Shown: positions 34,151 to 42,918 of the stretch, piece by piece
Layout: every line of letters starts with the position of its first letter
Position numbering within the stretch: the stretch's first letter is position 1
Program-made: the position numbers and the translations under genes
Source of the DNA: Marinobacterium sedimentorum
GTDB taxonomy: Bacteria > Pseudomonadota > Gammaproteobacteria > Pseudomonadales > Balneatricaceae
NCBI RefSeq assembly: GCF_024267675.1
Contig: NZ_JALDYX010000022.1
Location: 1 to 64,000 of the forward strand
DNA: 64,000 nucleotides
Reading direction: 5' to 3'
The notes under the pieces: generated by a model
Databases searched by the model: none
What the model was told of the DNA's origin: nothing
What the model saw: only the letters and a program-made list of their open reading frames with translations

Positions 34151-34291
34151 ATGCACAGACTCTTTGGCGTGCAAGCGCGAGCGATGCAATCCGTAGTTCT
34201 GGCTTTGTGTACATCCAGGTGCAGGGTCGGCCTGGCTGGCACCGTTAAAAAAACACCCGCTGGGGCGGGGCAGAGCATTTCTGTGTTTTAA
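34151..34291 (+). CDS. Possible small ORF, 46 residues
   Basis: An ATG at 34151 lies nine bases after AAAGGGG and opens a 46-codon frame ending in TAA at 34291. The predicted peptide begins MHRLFGVQARAMQSVV and has a short hydrophobic patch but no recognised motif. It precedes the RpiR gene by about 100 bases and could be a leader peptide or a chance frame. Confidence 0.3.
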   Translation: MHRLFGVQARAMQSVVLALCTSRCRVGLAGTVKKTPAGAGQSISVF

Positions 34292-34388
34292 CAGTACCTT
34301 GGTCGCAGCACTGTCGGTGCAGAGAAGATAGAATGGCGTAATCAGGATTCAGGCCACCGGCAAGACGGGTCGGTACAGGGGGATAGCT

Positions 34389-35240
34389 ATGAAGTTGCCA
34401 ATCGAAGATCGCGTGCGCGAGATATATGAAGAGCTGCCCCGCAGTGAGCGGCTGCTTGCCGATATCATCATCGACTTTCCCGGTGACCTTGCGACCCATT
34501 CCATTTCCGAGCTGGTCGAGCGTGCCGATACGTCCAATGCCGCGGCAACCCGCTTGATCAAGCGTCTGGGGTACAAGGATTTCCGCGAGATACGCAAGCA
34601 GGTGCGTGAGGCCAAGTCTGAAGGTTCGCCGCGCTATCTGAACACCTTCGATCACCATGCCGGGGATTTTCGCAGTGAAATCAAGCAGCACCTTGACTGC
34701 GAGATGGAGAACCTGTTGCGCAGCTTTGAGGCATTGAGCGAGGATACGCTGCGGGAAGTCATTCCGTGCATTGAGGCTGCAGACAAGATCTGGATTATCG
34801 GCTATGGCAACAGCTACATGCCGGCGCTCTATTTTCGCCAGCAGCTGATACAGCTGCGCTCCTGTGTCGAGGTGCTGCCGCGCCCGGCCCAGGCGATCGA
34901 AAAGGATCTCTGTGGGCTGACCGAGCAGGACATGGTGATCGTGATCGGTTTTCGCAGGCGCAAGGAAGTTATTAATCGCGTCATGACCTATGCCCGTGAA
35001 CTGGGTGCCAAGGTGCTCTATCTGACCGATCATACCGAGGACAAGACCGTGAACCTGGCAGACTGGACGCTGCGCTGCATGGTGCAGAGTACCTCGTTGT
35101 TCGATTCCTACATCTCCGGTTTCAGTATGCTGAACTACCTCTGCGCCTCTGTGTCGGATCACATCGGGCGTGGGGCGTCTGAGCGCCTGAGCCGGGCCGA
35201 AAAACTGCATGATCTGTTCAGCAAGATAGAAGAGAGCTGA
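34389..35240 (+). CDS. RpiR-family (MurR/RpiR) regulator
   Basis: This 283-residue protein has an N-terminal HTH_6 domain (about residues 1-77; ATHSISELVERADTSNAAATRLIKRLGYKDFREIR) and a SIS sugar-phosphate-binding domain (about 120-260; IWIIGYGNSYMPALYFRQQL, VIGFRRRKEVINR). RpiR proteins usually sense phosphosugars, but several with degenerate SIS domains control other pathways. It follows the YfcC-type carrier in the same direction after a terminator, and is probably transcribed on its own. Target genes may be the carrier and alc-allA, by position only. Confidence 0.92.
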   Translation: MKLPIEDRVREIYEELPRSERLLADIIIDFPGDLATHSISELVERADTSNAAATRLIKRLGYKDFREIRKQVREAKSEGSPRYLNTFDHHAGDFRSEIKQHLDCEMENLLRSFEALSEDTLREVIPCIEAADKIWIIGYGNSYMPALYFRQQLIQLRSCVEVLPRPAQAIEKDLCGLTEQDMVIVIGFRRRKEVINRVMTYARELGAKVLYLTDHTEDKTVNLADWTLRCMVQSTSLFDSYISGFSMLNYLCASVSDHIGRGASERLSRAEKLHDLFSKIEES

Positions 35241-35330
35241 GGCTGCGCTTTGATGCAGGGGCGGCTTGTTCAGCCCCGGGGGCCGGAGTATTCTGCCAGC
35301 TTCGAAACTACGGATGGCCAGGGACTCCCT

Positions 35331-35957
35331 ATGCAACTTTACTACTCGGCGGCATCTCCCTTTGTGCGCAAGGTATTGGTTACGGCCCATGAGCTGGGCT
35401 TGGTTGATCGGCTCGAACTGCTGAGCGCGGCGGCCAATCCGGTGAACCCCAATCTGACGATCACGGCCTTTAATCCGCTCGGGCAGGTGCCCACCCTGAT
35501 AACCGATGCAGGCGCGGTGTTGTGTGACAGCCGTGTCATCTGCGAATACCTCGACAGCCAGGCCGGCGGCACGCTTTTCGGCCAGGCTGAGGCGCGCTGG
35601 GCGGCGCTGGTACTGCAGTCCCATGCCGATGGCTTGCTGGATGCGGCTCTGCTGGCGCGCTATGAGCGCATCACCCGGCCAGAGGCGCTGCAGTGGGATG
35701 ACTGGGAAGCCGGCCAGATGGGCAAGATCGCCCGCACGCTGGATCTGCTGGAGCGCGACATCGCAGTCATCGAAGGCGCCGGTGCATCGGCTGAGCAGCG
35801 AGTCGATATCGGCACCATCACTCTGGGCTGCGCGCTGGGATATCTCGGTTTCCGCTTTCCTGACTTCAACTGGCGCGACACTCATATCGGCCTTAGGGCC
35901 TGGTTTGAGCGTTTCAGTCAGCGCCCGTCGATGCTGAAAACGGCGCCCAAAGGCTGA
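35331..35957 (+). CDS. Glutathione S-transferase family protein
   Basis: The ATG at 35331 with AGGGA upstream gives 208 residues. The N-terminal thioredoxin-like domain (about 1-80) has YYSAASPFVRKV, NPLGQVPTL with the cis-proline, and DSRVICEYLD; an all-helical C-terminal domain follows. The Ser of SPFVRK is in the position of the catalytic Ser/Cys of beta/zeta-type GSTs. It would conjugate or reduce with glutathione in the cytoplasm. Its substrate is unknown. A terminator at 35991 closes the unit. Confidence 0.92.
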   Translation: MQLYYSAASPFVRKVLVTAHELGLVDRLELLSAAANPVNPNLTITAFNPLGQVPTLITDAGAVLCDSRVICEYLDSQAGGTLFGQAEARWAALVLQSHADGLLDAALLARYERITRPEALQWDDWEAGQMGKIARTLDLLERDIAVIEGAGASAEQRVDIGTITLGCALGYLGFRFPDFNWRDTHIGLRAWFERFSQRPSMLKTAPKG

Positions 35958-35990
35958 ATCAGCCGCTGCGAGCCCAAAGTTAGTAGAAAT

Positions 35991-36018
35991 AACAAAGGCT
36001 GCCGAGGCAGCCTTTGTT
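35991..36018. terminator. Terminator after the GST gene
   Basis: The stem AACAAAGGCTGCC/GGCAGCCTTTGTT has a two-base loop. The plus-strand T content is modest (CCTTTGTTGT). It lies between convergent genes and could serve either strand. Confidence 0.65.
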
Positions 36019-36114
36019 GTGGAATGGTTTTTTGTAGGTCAGAGCGCAGGGTGGGAGCCAAGGTTGGGGCAGGTTCGTTAAACGTTAACTTGGCCCTTGC
36101 CCCTGCTTTCGTAT

Positions 36115-37275
36115 TCAGTCCTGATCGTCGGCGTAGAAGATGCCCTGATTGATCAGTTTTGTCAGCAGTTCCAGGGCCTGCTCAAGATCCGTGTCATCTC
36201 CCAGATCCAGGCCGCCGCTGTTGCAAATGCCGCTGAAGAGCGATTCCTGTGCCTCTGTGCCGGTATAGCGGATGCCATCGGCGAAGAGTTCGCAGCCGTT
36301 GCTGCTGCGCCGCCAGGCCAGACGGGCGCCCTCGGTGCGGCTCAGGGTGCCGCCGGACTCCAGATAGGTGCGCAGGTTTTCGCAGCTAACGGGCTCTTCG
36401 GGTTGCTGATCCAGATCCGGATACTTGGGCTCGGTCATGCAGCGGCCAAACCATTCTCCCAGCAGCGCATCGTCATTCATGTACTGACTGAGAATGCCGC
36501 GCACCCGTGCGATTGCATCGTCACCAATCTGGGCGCCGTTGGCCTGAGGTTTCAGATCGGGATCGCTGTAGCGCAGTTCGTTGCTCAGACGCTCACCGAC
36601 AAAGTCGGTAAAGTTGCGCATGATTTCGCCATGGGAGGGCGCACGAAAGCCTACCGAGTAGGTCATGCAGCCATCGCCCACGGCGATGCCGCTGTGCCCC
36701 AGACGCGGCGGTACATAGAGCATGTCACCGGGCTCCAGTACCCAGCTTTGCTCGGCATCCCATTCCGGCAGGATCATCACGGGGGCATCGCTGCGCCGCG
36801 GCGAGTCTGAATTGAATTCGCCGCCGACTTCCCAGCGCCGCTGGCCGGCGGCCTGAATCAGGAACACATCGTAGTTGTCATAGTGCGGTCCGACACCGCC
36901 GCCATCCACGGCGTAGCTGACCATCAGGTCATCCAGACGCCAGCGCGGGATAAAGTCGAACTGTGCCATCAGCTCGGCGGCTTCAGGTACCCAGTGATCC
37001 ACGGCCTGCACCAGCAGGGTCCAGTGGGACGGGGGCAGCTGGCCGAAATGTTCTTCCTCGAAGGGCCCCTGCTGCAGTTCCCAGTGATCGCTGGCGGGAT
37101 CCTGCAACACGATGCGTGCTTCCACATCCTCTTCGCAGGCCAGGCCTGCCAGATCGTCGGCCTCGATGACCGGCTCCAGGTCGGGAAAGGCCTGGCGGAT
37201 AAGCAGCGGCTTCTTCTGCCAGTATTCGGCCAGGAAGCGTTCGGGGGTCAGGTCGCCCAGGTTAAGTATGTTCAT
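36115..37275 (-). CDS. roxA: 50S ribosomal protein L16 3-hydroxylase (JmjC-type)
   Basis: This 386-residue 2-oxoglutarate/Fe(II) oxygenase has a JmjC cupin core at about residues 80-230. The Fe-binding His131-x-Asp133 pair is in GPHYDNYDVFLIQ and the distal histidine in RLGHSGIAVGDG. The helical/winged C-terminal part is as in E. coli YcfD (RoxA). The known reaction is arginyl hydroxylation of ribosomal protein L16. Its start codon overlaps the stop of the small upstream gene (ATGA), showing coupled translation. Confidence 0.92.
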   Translation of the reverse strand: MNILNLGDLTPERFLAEYWQKKPLLIRQAFPDLEPVIEADDLAGLACEEDVEARIVLQDPASDHWELQQGPFEEEHFGQLPPSHWTLLVQAVDHWVPEAAELMAQFDFIPRWRLDDLMVSYAVDGGGVGPHYDNYDVFLIQAAGQRRWEVGGEFNSDSPRRSDAPVMILPEWDAEQSWVLEPGDMLYVPPRLGHSGIAVGDGCMTYSVGFRAPSHGEIMRNFTDFVGERLSNELRYSDPDLKPQANGAQIGDDAIARVRGILSQYMNDDALLGEWFGRCMTEPKYPDLDQQPEEPVSCENLRTYLESGGTLSRTEGARLAWRRSSNGCELFADGIRYTGTEAQESLFSGICNSGGLDLGDDTDLEQALELLTKLINQGIFYADDQD

Positions 37276-37526
37276 CAGCGCTGCAGCAGCTCCTTTAATT
37301 CATCCACGGCGCTTTCAAGCTCAGCCATGATCTTGCGCTGATCCTTGGCGGCGATAGCCGCGACGCGGTTGTTGCCCACCAGGGTGACGCAGTGGCTGAT
37401 GGTGTCCACGCAGCGCTCGATACCGGCGAGATTGAGTTGATAGTTATGGGTGCGTTCGGCCAGGTCGTGGATGCCGTTGCGCAATTCATCGGCCTGGCTC
37501 ATCAGTGTCTTGATCTGGTTGTTCAT
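37275..37526 (-). CDS. Small coiled-coil protein coupled to roxA
   Basis: The frame ends in the ATGA overlap with roxA. The ATG at 37526 gives 83 residues; a GTG at 37562 would give 95, and neither has a strong ribosome site. The sequence is wholly helical in appearance, with heptad-like spacing (IKTLMSQADELRNGIHDL; IMAELESAVDELKELL), two cysteines (RCVDTISHC) and no membrane segment. I do not recognise a family. The tight coupling to roxA suggests a related role or a shared regulatory need. Confidence 0.75.
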   Translation of the reverse strand: MNNQIKTLMSQADELRNGIHDLAERTHNYQLNLAGIERCVDTISHCVTLVGNNRVAAIAAKDQRKIMAELESAVDELKELLQR

Positions 37527-37579
37527 CGTTTGGATCCCGGCAATGTTATCGGACAGGTTCACTGAGCTTGCATCTGTGT

Positions 37580-37607
37580 CGACGCTGGCTGTGAACGGCC
37601 AGCGTCG
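37580..37607. other. Perfect 10-bp hairpin between trmJ and the coiled-coil gene
   Basis: CGACGCTGGC pairs with GCCAGCGTCG across an 8-base loop. Neither strand has a following T-run, so it is not a typical terminator. It lies 54 bases upstream of the coiled-coil gene's ATG and could be a 5' UTR element or a processing site. Confidence 0.5.
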
Positions 37608-37707
37608 GGGTTATCAAGACTAGCCTGCAGCACCTTGTCGGGACAACAGCCCGGCTGGTCGCGATGACTGTTTTTTGTGTCCGTTGTTTTGCTTTTTTGT
37701 CAGCTGT

Positions 37708-38430
37708 TTACTTTTTATGCTTGCCGAGGACTTCTTCCACCGAGGTGAGAATCCCCCGCAACATTCCCAACTCGGCCCGTTCCGGGCGGCTGCGGTTGAA
37801 AAAGCGGTGCAGTTTGTCGAGTACGCGGCCTTCATGCTGCGGAATAATGAAATGGGTCAGGCGCAGCACCCGCTCCAGGTGTTCGTAGAACAGTGTCATT
37901 TCACCCTGGCGCGGATACTGGGCGCTGTCCTGCTTCACGGCGGGCCTTTCGTGGGCCATCCAGACTTCATAGCTCAGCAGCTGTATCGCCTGGGCCACAT
38001 TGAGCACCGGGTACTCGGGGTTAGCCGGAATATAGACGTGGAAGCTGCAGCGCTTGAGCTCGTCGTTATGCAGCCCCATGGTTTCACGGCCGAAGACGAT
38101 GGCGATTTCACCGTCGCCGGACTCCGCCGCGCACTTGATGCCGCATTCGCGGGCATCCAGCTGGGGCAGGTCGAAGGTGCGATTGCGCGCGCTTGTACCT
38201 ATCACCAGCTGGCAGTCGGCGATGGCTTCATCGAGGTTGCCAACGACCCTGGCGTCGTCCAGCACATCCTTGGCGCCGGCGGCACGGGAGTCGGCATCGG
38301 GGTGGGGGAATTCACGCGGTTCCACCAGCCAGAGTTGCGTCAGTCCCATGTTCTTCATGGCCCGCGCCGCAGCGCCTATGTTGCCCGGGTGAAAGGTGTT
38401 GATCAGTACAATGCGGATATTCTTGAGCAT
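37708..38430 (-). CDS. trmJ: tRNA (cytidine/uridine-2'-O-)-methyltransferase TrmJ
   Basis: This 240-residue SPOUT methyltransferase has NTFHPGNIGAAARAMKNMG (about residues 11-29), IVFGRETMGLHNDEL (about 110-124) and the knot motif IPANPEYPVLNVAQAIQLLSYE (about 134-155), followed by the TrmJ C-terminal helices. It methylates the ribose of nucleotide 32 in several tRNAs. It is leftward, like its neighbours, and has GGAA upstream of the ATG. Confidence 0.94.
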   Translation of the reverse strand: MLKNIRIVLINTFHPGNIGAAARAMKNMGLTQLWLVEPREFPHPDADSRAAGAKDVLDDARVVGNLDEAIADCQLVIGTSARNRTFDLPQLDARECGIKCAAESGDGEIAIVFGRETMGLHNDELKRCSFHVYIPANPEYPVLNVAQAIQLLSYEVWMAHERPAVKQDSAQYPRQGEMTLFYEHLERVLRLTHFIIPQHEGRVLDKLHRFFNRSRPERAELGMLRGILTSVEEVLGKHKK

Positions 38431-38515
38431 GGGAGTTCCGAAGGCAGTTCGGGTTATGCGTCTATCGGCCTGCGCAGGCAGCGTCGGCCAGGCTCAGACT
38501 GCGGCCAGCATTGAA

Positions 38516-38537
38516 AACGGGGCCCGAGGGCCCCGTT
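38516..38537 (-). terminator. Terminator after purB
   Basis: AACGGGGCCC pairs with GGGCCCCGTT across a two-base loop. On the minus strand it ends in GTTTTC, 18 bases after the purB stop. Confidence 0.75.
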
Positions 38538-38554
38538 CATTCAGCCCGGATCAA

Positions 38555-39919
38555 TCAGATTGATTCGGCCTGTGCCACAGCATTGCCGATGTAATTCTGC
38601 GGCGTCAGAGCCTTGAGCGATGCCTTGGCATCGTCCGGCATATCCAGCGTATCGATAAAGTTCTGGATAGTCTCGCGGTTCATGGTGTGACCACGGGTCA
38701 GTGCCTTGAGCTTTTCGTACGGCTCTTCGATGCCGTAGCGGCGCATCACGGTCTGAATCGGCTCGGCCAGGACTTCCCAGGCGTTCTCGAGGTCTGCATC
38801 CATGCGCACGGCGTTGAGTTCCAGCTTGCTGATACCCTTGAGGGCCGACTGGTAGGCAATCAGGCTGTGGCCAAAGCCGACACCCAGGTTGCGCAGTACC
38901 GTAGAGTCGGTCAGGTCGCGCTGCCAGCGGGAAATCGGCAGCTTGGCGGCCAGATGCTGCATGATGGCGTTGGCGATGCCGAGGTTGCCTTCGGAGTTTT
39001 CGAAGTCAATCGGGTTCACCTTGTGCGGCATGGTGGACGAGCCCACTTCGCCGGCAATGGTGCGCTGCTTGAAGTAACCCAGGGAAATGTAGCCCCACAG
39101 ATCGCGATCGAAGTCGATCAGGATGGTGTTGAAGCGGCAGATCGCATCAAACAGTTCGGCGATGTAGTCGTGCGGCTCGATCTGAGTGGTGTAGGGGTTC
39201 CAGTCCAGGCCCAGGCTGGTGACGAAAGACTCGGCGTAGGCCTGCCAGTCGACATCGGGGTAGGCGGACAGGTGGGCATTGTAGTTGCCGACCGCACCGT
39301 TCACCTTGCCGAGGAACTCCATCTGCTCCAGCTGCTTGAGCTGGCGCTGCAGACGGTGCGCCACGTTGGCCATTTCCTTGCCCAGGGTGGTGGGCGAGGC
39401 TGTCTGGCCGTGGGTGCGGGACAGCATCGGCTGGGCGGCGAAATCGCGGGCCAGGGTGGCGATGGCATCTTTCACCTGCTGCATCTGATCCTGCATCACG
39501 GCCAGGCCGTTTTTCAGCATCAATGCGTGGGACAGGTTGTTGATGTCTTCGGAGGTGCAGGCAAAGTGCACGAATTCGCTGATCTTGGCCAGTTCGTCGT
39601 TGCTGCCGAATTTTTCCTTGATGAAATATTCAACGGCCTTGACGTCGTGGTTGGTGGTGCGCTCGATATCCTTGACGCGCTGGGCATCGGCTTCGCTGAA
39701 TTCGCTGACGATAGCGTTCAGCTGCGCGTCTGTGGCGGCGCTGAACGGCTGAACCTCGACGATGCCTGGGTGGTTGGCCAGCTGTTGTAGCCAGCGGATC
39801 TCCACTTCGACACGAAAACGGACCAGGCCGAATTCGCTGAAAAAGGCGCGCAGGTCAGCAGTTTTGCTGCCGTAGCGGCCGTCGATGGGGGATATGGCGG
39901 TAAGGGCAGAGAGCTCCAT
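38555..39919 (-). CDS. purB: Adenylosuccinate lyase
   Basis: This 454-residue member of the fumarase/aspartase superfamily has the signature GSSTMPHKVNPIDFEN (about residues 291-306) with the flexible-loop catalytic serine, and TSEDINNLSHAL (about 121-132). It acts twice in purine synthesis: SAICAR to AICAR, and adenylosuccinate to AMP. It lies downstream of hflD and mnmA in the same direction, a linkage shared with E. coli and Pseudomonas. Confidence 0.97.
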   Translation of the reverse strand: MELSALTAISPIDGRYGSKTADLRAFFSEFGLVRFRVEVEIRWLQQLANHPGIVEVQPFSAATDAQLNAIVSEFSEADAQRVKDIERTTNHDVKAVEYFIKEKFGSNDELAKISEFVHFACTSEDINNLSHALMLKNGLAVMQDQMQQVKDAIATLARDFAAQPMLSRTHGQTASPTTLGKEMANVAHRLQRQLKQLEQMEFLGKVNGAVGNYNAHLSAYPDVDWQAYAESFVTSLGLDWNPYTTQIEPHDYIAELFDAICRFNTILIDFDRDLWGYISLGYFKQRTIAGEVGSSTMPHKVNPIDFENSEGNLGIANAIMQHLAAKLPISRWQRDLTDSTVLRNLGVGFGHSLIAYQSALKGISKLELNAVRMDADLENAWEVLAEPIQTVMRRYGIEEPYEKLKALTRGHTMNRETIQNFIDTLDMPDDAKASLKALTPQNYIGNAVAQAESI

Positions 39920-40040
39920 GAAACGTCTCGCTGTGACTGTAGGGTTAAAAAAGTGGGCGCATTATACCGGAAATGCAGCGCCCGCGTATGACTTATGCGC
40001 AGATTCGCAGGCGAGCCTCAGGTCCGAGTCTATGCCGGGC

Positions 40041-40721
40041 CTATTCGGTTTGTTGCGGGGCCTGCAGGCGCTGCAGCGACGGCCGTACCCGATGCTTGAA
40101 AAACAGCAGCTGCCAGCGCCGCCCGCCCACCTGCTGCCAGAGCATGGCGGCACGAATACCCGCCAGCAGCAGGGCGCGGATCTTGGCGGCGTTGTCGGCA
40201 TTCTGCAGATGGCGCGGGTCGCCGCCCACGTTGATGCGAAAACTGAAGGTGCTGATCGTCTCCTGATACAGGCTGGCGATATTGGCCACCACGTTGGTGT
40301 GGGTGAACACCGCCGGGTTGTCCATCAGATCGCCATCCTGGCCGTTGAAATACTGCGCCTGCTGGCTAATCTGCTCGATGCGCTTGCCGAGGGTTGCGAG
40401 CATTTCCTGGTTGGAGGCTAGCTTGGCCTGCAGGGTGATCATGCTGAGCACATAGTTGATCAGGTTGCGGTTTTGATCGCCACGGCGCTTTTCGATGAGG
40501 TCGCCCAGTGTCTTCAGGCCCAGATGCAGATTGTGGGGCAGGTCATGGGCGCCGCCGTAAATGTCTTCGGTGCAGTCAGGCTTGGTGACGAAAATGCTGT
40601 AGAGGCTGGTTTCAAAGCTGTTCTGCGGAATCATGCCGCGGGTTGCGATCTGATCCACCAGGGTTGCGGCCTGGCACATGGCGGCCAGAGCGATGGCCTG
40701 TTGATCCTGTTGGCGTGACAT
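40041..40721 (-). CDS. hflD: High-frequency lysogenization protein HflD homologue
   Basis: This all-helical 226-residue protein matches HflD in segments such as QQAIALAAMCQAATLVDQIATRG, LHLGLKTLGDL and RALLLAGIRAAMLWQQVGG. The family is membrane-associated and was named for its effect on phage lambda CII; its native role is unclear. It follows mnmA by nine bases and precedes purB, the standard mnmA-hflD-purB order. Confidence 0.93.
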   Translation of the reverse strand: MSRQQDQQAIALAAMCQAATLVDQIATRGMIPQNSFETSLYSIFVTKPDCTEDIYGGAHDLPHNLHLGLKTLGDLIEKRRGDQNRNLINYVLSMITLQAKLASNQEMLATLGKRIEQISQQAQYFNGQDGDLMDNPAVFTHTNVVANIASLYQETISTFSFRINVGGDPRHLQNADNAAKIRALLLAGIRAAMLWQQVGGRRWQLLFFKHRVRPSLQRLQAPQQTE

Positions 40722-40730
40722 CTTGAGCGC

Positions 40731-41840
40731 TTACTCCGAGCCGGTTTTACCCGTGGTTTCAATGACCCCGCCACCCAGGCAGGTCTCTGCGTCGTAGAAC
40801 ACCACGGACTGGCCGGGTGTGACGGCGCGCTGGGGCAGATCAAAACGCACCCGGTAACCGCCATCTGTACCGGCGTCGATCACGCAGTCCTGATCGGCCT
40901 GGCGATAGCGCACCTTGGCCCTGCAGCGGTGGGGCAACGGCGGGCACTGGCCATTGATCCAGAAAATATCAGTGGCGCTGAGCCAGTCGCTGAACAGCAG
41001 ATCGTTCTGTTTGCCCTGTACGGCGACAAGCACGTTGCGCTCCAGATCCTTGCAGGCGGAAAACCAGGGTTCTTCCGGATGGTTTTTCAGTCCGCCGATA
41101 CGCAGGCCCTGACGCTGCCCTATGGTGTAGTACATCAGGCCGGTGTGCTGGCCGATGACCTCGCCATCAGGGGTTTCGATATCCCCGGGCTGGGCGGGCA
41201 GGTACTGTTTCAGAAAGTCCGCAAAGCGACGTTCGCCGATAAAGCAGATGCCGGTGCTGTCTTTCTTGGCATGGGTGGCCAGATCATGTTCTTCGGCGAT
41301 GCGGCGTACTTCGGGCTTTTCGAGCTCGCCCACCGGGAACAGGGTCTTGGCCAGTTCAGCTTCGCCGACCTGGTGCAGGAAATAGCTCTGATCCTTGTTG
41401 TTGTCGAGCCCCTTTTGCAGGCGGGTGTGCCCATCCTGGTCCTGGCGGCGCACATAGTGGCCGGTGGCGATAAGGTCGGCCCCCAGCTCGCAGGCGTAAT
41501 CGAGAAAGGCACGGAACTTGATTTCCCGGTTGCACAGAATGTCGGGGTTGGGCGTGCGGCCAGCGCGGTATTCATCAAGGAAGTGTTCGAACACGTTATC
41601 CCAGTACTCGGCGGCAAAGTTGGCCTGGTGCAGCTTTATGCCCAGGCGGTCGCAGACGGCCTGGGCATCGGCGAGGTCGGCCAGTGCGGTGCAGTATTCG
41701 GTGCCGTCGTCTTCGTCCCAGTTTTTCATGAACAGGCCTTCGACCTGATACCCCTGCTGCATGAGCAAAAGGGCTGAAACGGAGGAGTCGACGCCGCCGG
41801 ACATGCCGACGATTACTTTGGTGTTGGTGTGTGCGCTCAT
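40731..41840 (-). CDS. mnmA: tRNA-specific 2-thiouridylase MnmA
   Basis: This 369-residue product has the PP-loop GMSGGVDSS (about residues 12-20) and the two catalytic cysteines in NPDILCNREIKF and DSTGICFIGER. It installs sulfur at U34 of Lys, Glu and Gln tRNAs. It overlaps the preceding Nudix gene by an ATGA-type junction and leads into hflD-purB. Confidence 0.97.
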   Translation of the reverse strand: MSAHTNTKVIVGMSGGVDSSVSALLLMQQGYQVEGLFMKNWDEDDGTEYCTALADLADAQAVCDRLGIKLHQANFAAEYWDNVFEHFLDEYRAGRTPNPDILCNREIKFRAFLDYACELGADLIATGHYVRRQDQDGHTRLQKGLDNNKDQSYFLHQVGEAELAKTLFPVGELEKPEVRRIAEEHDLATHAKKDSTGICFIGERRFADFLKQYLPAQPGDIETPDGEVIGQHTGLMYYTIGQRQGLRIGGLKNHPEEPWFSACKDLERNVLVAVQGKQNDLLFSDWLSATDIFWINGQCPPLPHRCRAKVRYRQADQDCVIDAGTDGGYRVRFDLPQRAVTPGQSVVFYDAETCLGGGVIETTGKTGSE

Positions 41841-42319
41841 GGTGATGTCGGATCGGATCTCAGGGAGGTATGTTCTGTCACAAATTCAAGCGGATAACGC
41901 CGTCCCGCCAGGTAGTCATCAATGCATTGCAGCACCAGCGGGCTGCGAAGCTGATCGCGGCGCTCCTGCAGCTCGTCGCGGCTGAGCCAGTGGGCCGCAA
42001 TGATGTCATCGTCCAGCTGGTAATCTTGCGCGCGCGCAAGCGCCGTCGCAACAAAGCAAAAACGGTAATAGGTTACTCCGTTGGACGGCGCCTTATAGGT
42101 ATAGAGCCCAACCAGAGAGTCCGGGCGCACCTGCCAGCCGGTTTCTTCCAGAGTTTCACGCACTGCGGCCACCACCAGGGTTTCGTCTTCCTCGACATGG
42201 CCTGCGGGTTGATTGAACACCCGCAGGCCGTCGGATTCTTCCTCGACCACAAGGAAGCGACCATCCCGCTCGACGATGGTGGCGACGGTTGCGTGGGGCG
42301 TCCAGCACATCGGTTTCAT
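41837..42319 (-). CDS. nudJ: Nudix hydrolase, NudJ-like
   Basis: The ATG at 42319 gives 160 residues (42310 is an alternative). The Nudix box GHVEEDETLVVAAVRETLEETGW is complete (G-x5-E-x7-REUxEExGU). Position next to mnmA and similarity to NudJ (thiamin-pyrophosphate/nucleotide pyrophosphatase) support the name. It hydrolyses nucleoside-diphosphate-type bonds with Mg. It overlaps the mnmA start, so translation is coupled. Confidence 0.85.
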   Translation of the reverse strand: MKPMCWTPHATVATIVERDGRFLVVEEESDGLRVFNQPAGHVEEDETLVVAAVRETLEETGWQVRPDSLVGLYTYKAPSNGVTYYRFCFVATALARAQDYQLDDDIIAAHWLSRDELQERRDQLRSPLVLQCIDDYLAGRRYPLEFVTEHTSLRSDPTSP

Positions 42320-42391
42320 CTCAGCCAATTCAAGGGGTGCACACGATAGCATTAATGCTATGATTTTTCCCGCCCGCAACAGGAGTCATGT

Positions 42392-42844
42392 ATGAGTGAT
42401 TTTATCAGTATTCAAACCCAGGACTTTGATATCGCCGCTCTGCACGCGCAGCTGCGTGCAGAGGATGCCAGCTGCGGTGCTATTGTCACCTTTACCGGCA
42501 TTGTGCGCGAGCTCGAAGGCGCCGAACGGCTGCGGGGCATTTTCCTTGAACATTACCCCGGCATGACGCAAAAGGCGCTGGCCAAAATTGTTGCCCAGGC
42601 CCGGGAGCGCTGGCCGCTGGGGCAGGTTTGCGTGATTCATCGCATTGGTGAACTGCTGGGCAACGATAACATCGTCTACGTTGGCGTGGCATCGCGCCAC
42701 CGGGTGGCGGCCTTCGAGGCGGCCCAGTTCATCATGGATTACCTCAAGCGCGATGCGCCGTTCTGGAAAAAGGAGTTGCTGGGTGATGATGCGCGCTGGG
42801 TCGAGCAAAAGGGTACTGACCTGGATGCGGCTGCAAAATGGTAA
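42392..42844 (+). CDS. moaE: Molybdopterin synthase catalytic subunit MoaE
   Basis: This 150-residue protein matches MoaE throughout: GAIVTFTGIVRE (about residues 29-40), LEHYPGMTQKALAKI, VIHRIGELLGNDNIVYVGVASRHR (about 81-104) and the catalytic lysine segment APFWKKE (about 123-129). It transfers sulfur from MoaD to form molybdopterin. MoaD, MoaA and MoaC are not adjacent; it stands alone, divergent from the Nudix gene, with a CAGGAG site. Confidence 0.95.
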   Translation: MSDFISIQTQDFDIAALHAQLRAEDASCGAIVTFTGIVRELEGAERLRGIFLEHYPGMTQKALAKIVAQARERWPLGQVCVIHRIGELLGNDNIVYVGVASRHRVAAFEAAQFIMDYLKRDAPFWKKELLGDDARWVEQKGTDLDAAAKW

Positions 42845-42918
42845 CTGGTGAGTCCTAAGAGCCCAAAGCTGCCCTGTGCCAGGCTACGAAAGGGCCCTGT
42901 TGAACGGATAGTGATGGT

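Larger units (their letters stand above)
33801..34388. other. AT-rich gap upstream of the RpiR-type regulator
   Basis: After the terminator at 33827, the region 33950-34140 is unusually AT-rich. It contains TGAAAACAAATT (34061-34072) and TGAAACAAATT (34090-34100), a near-identical direct repeat that could be a regulator site. A short possible ORF follows at 34151. Confidence 0.5.
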
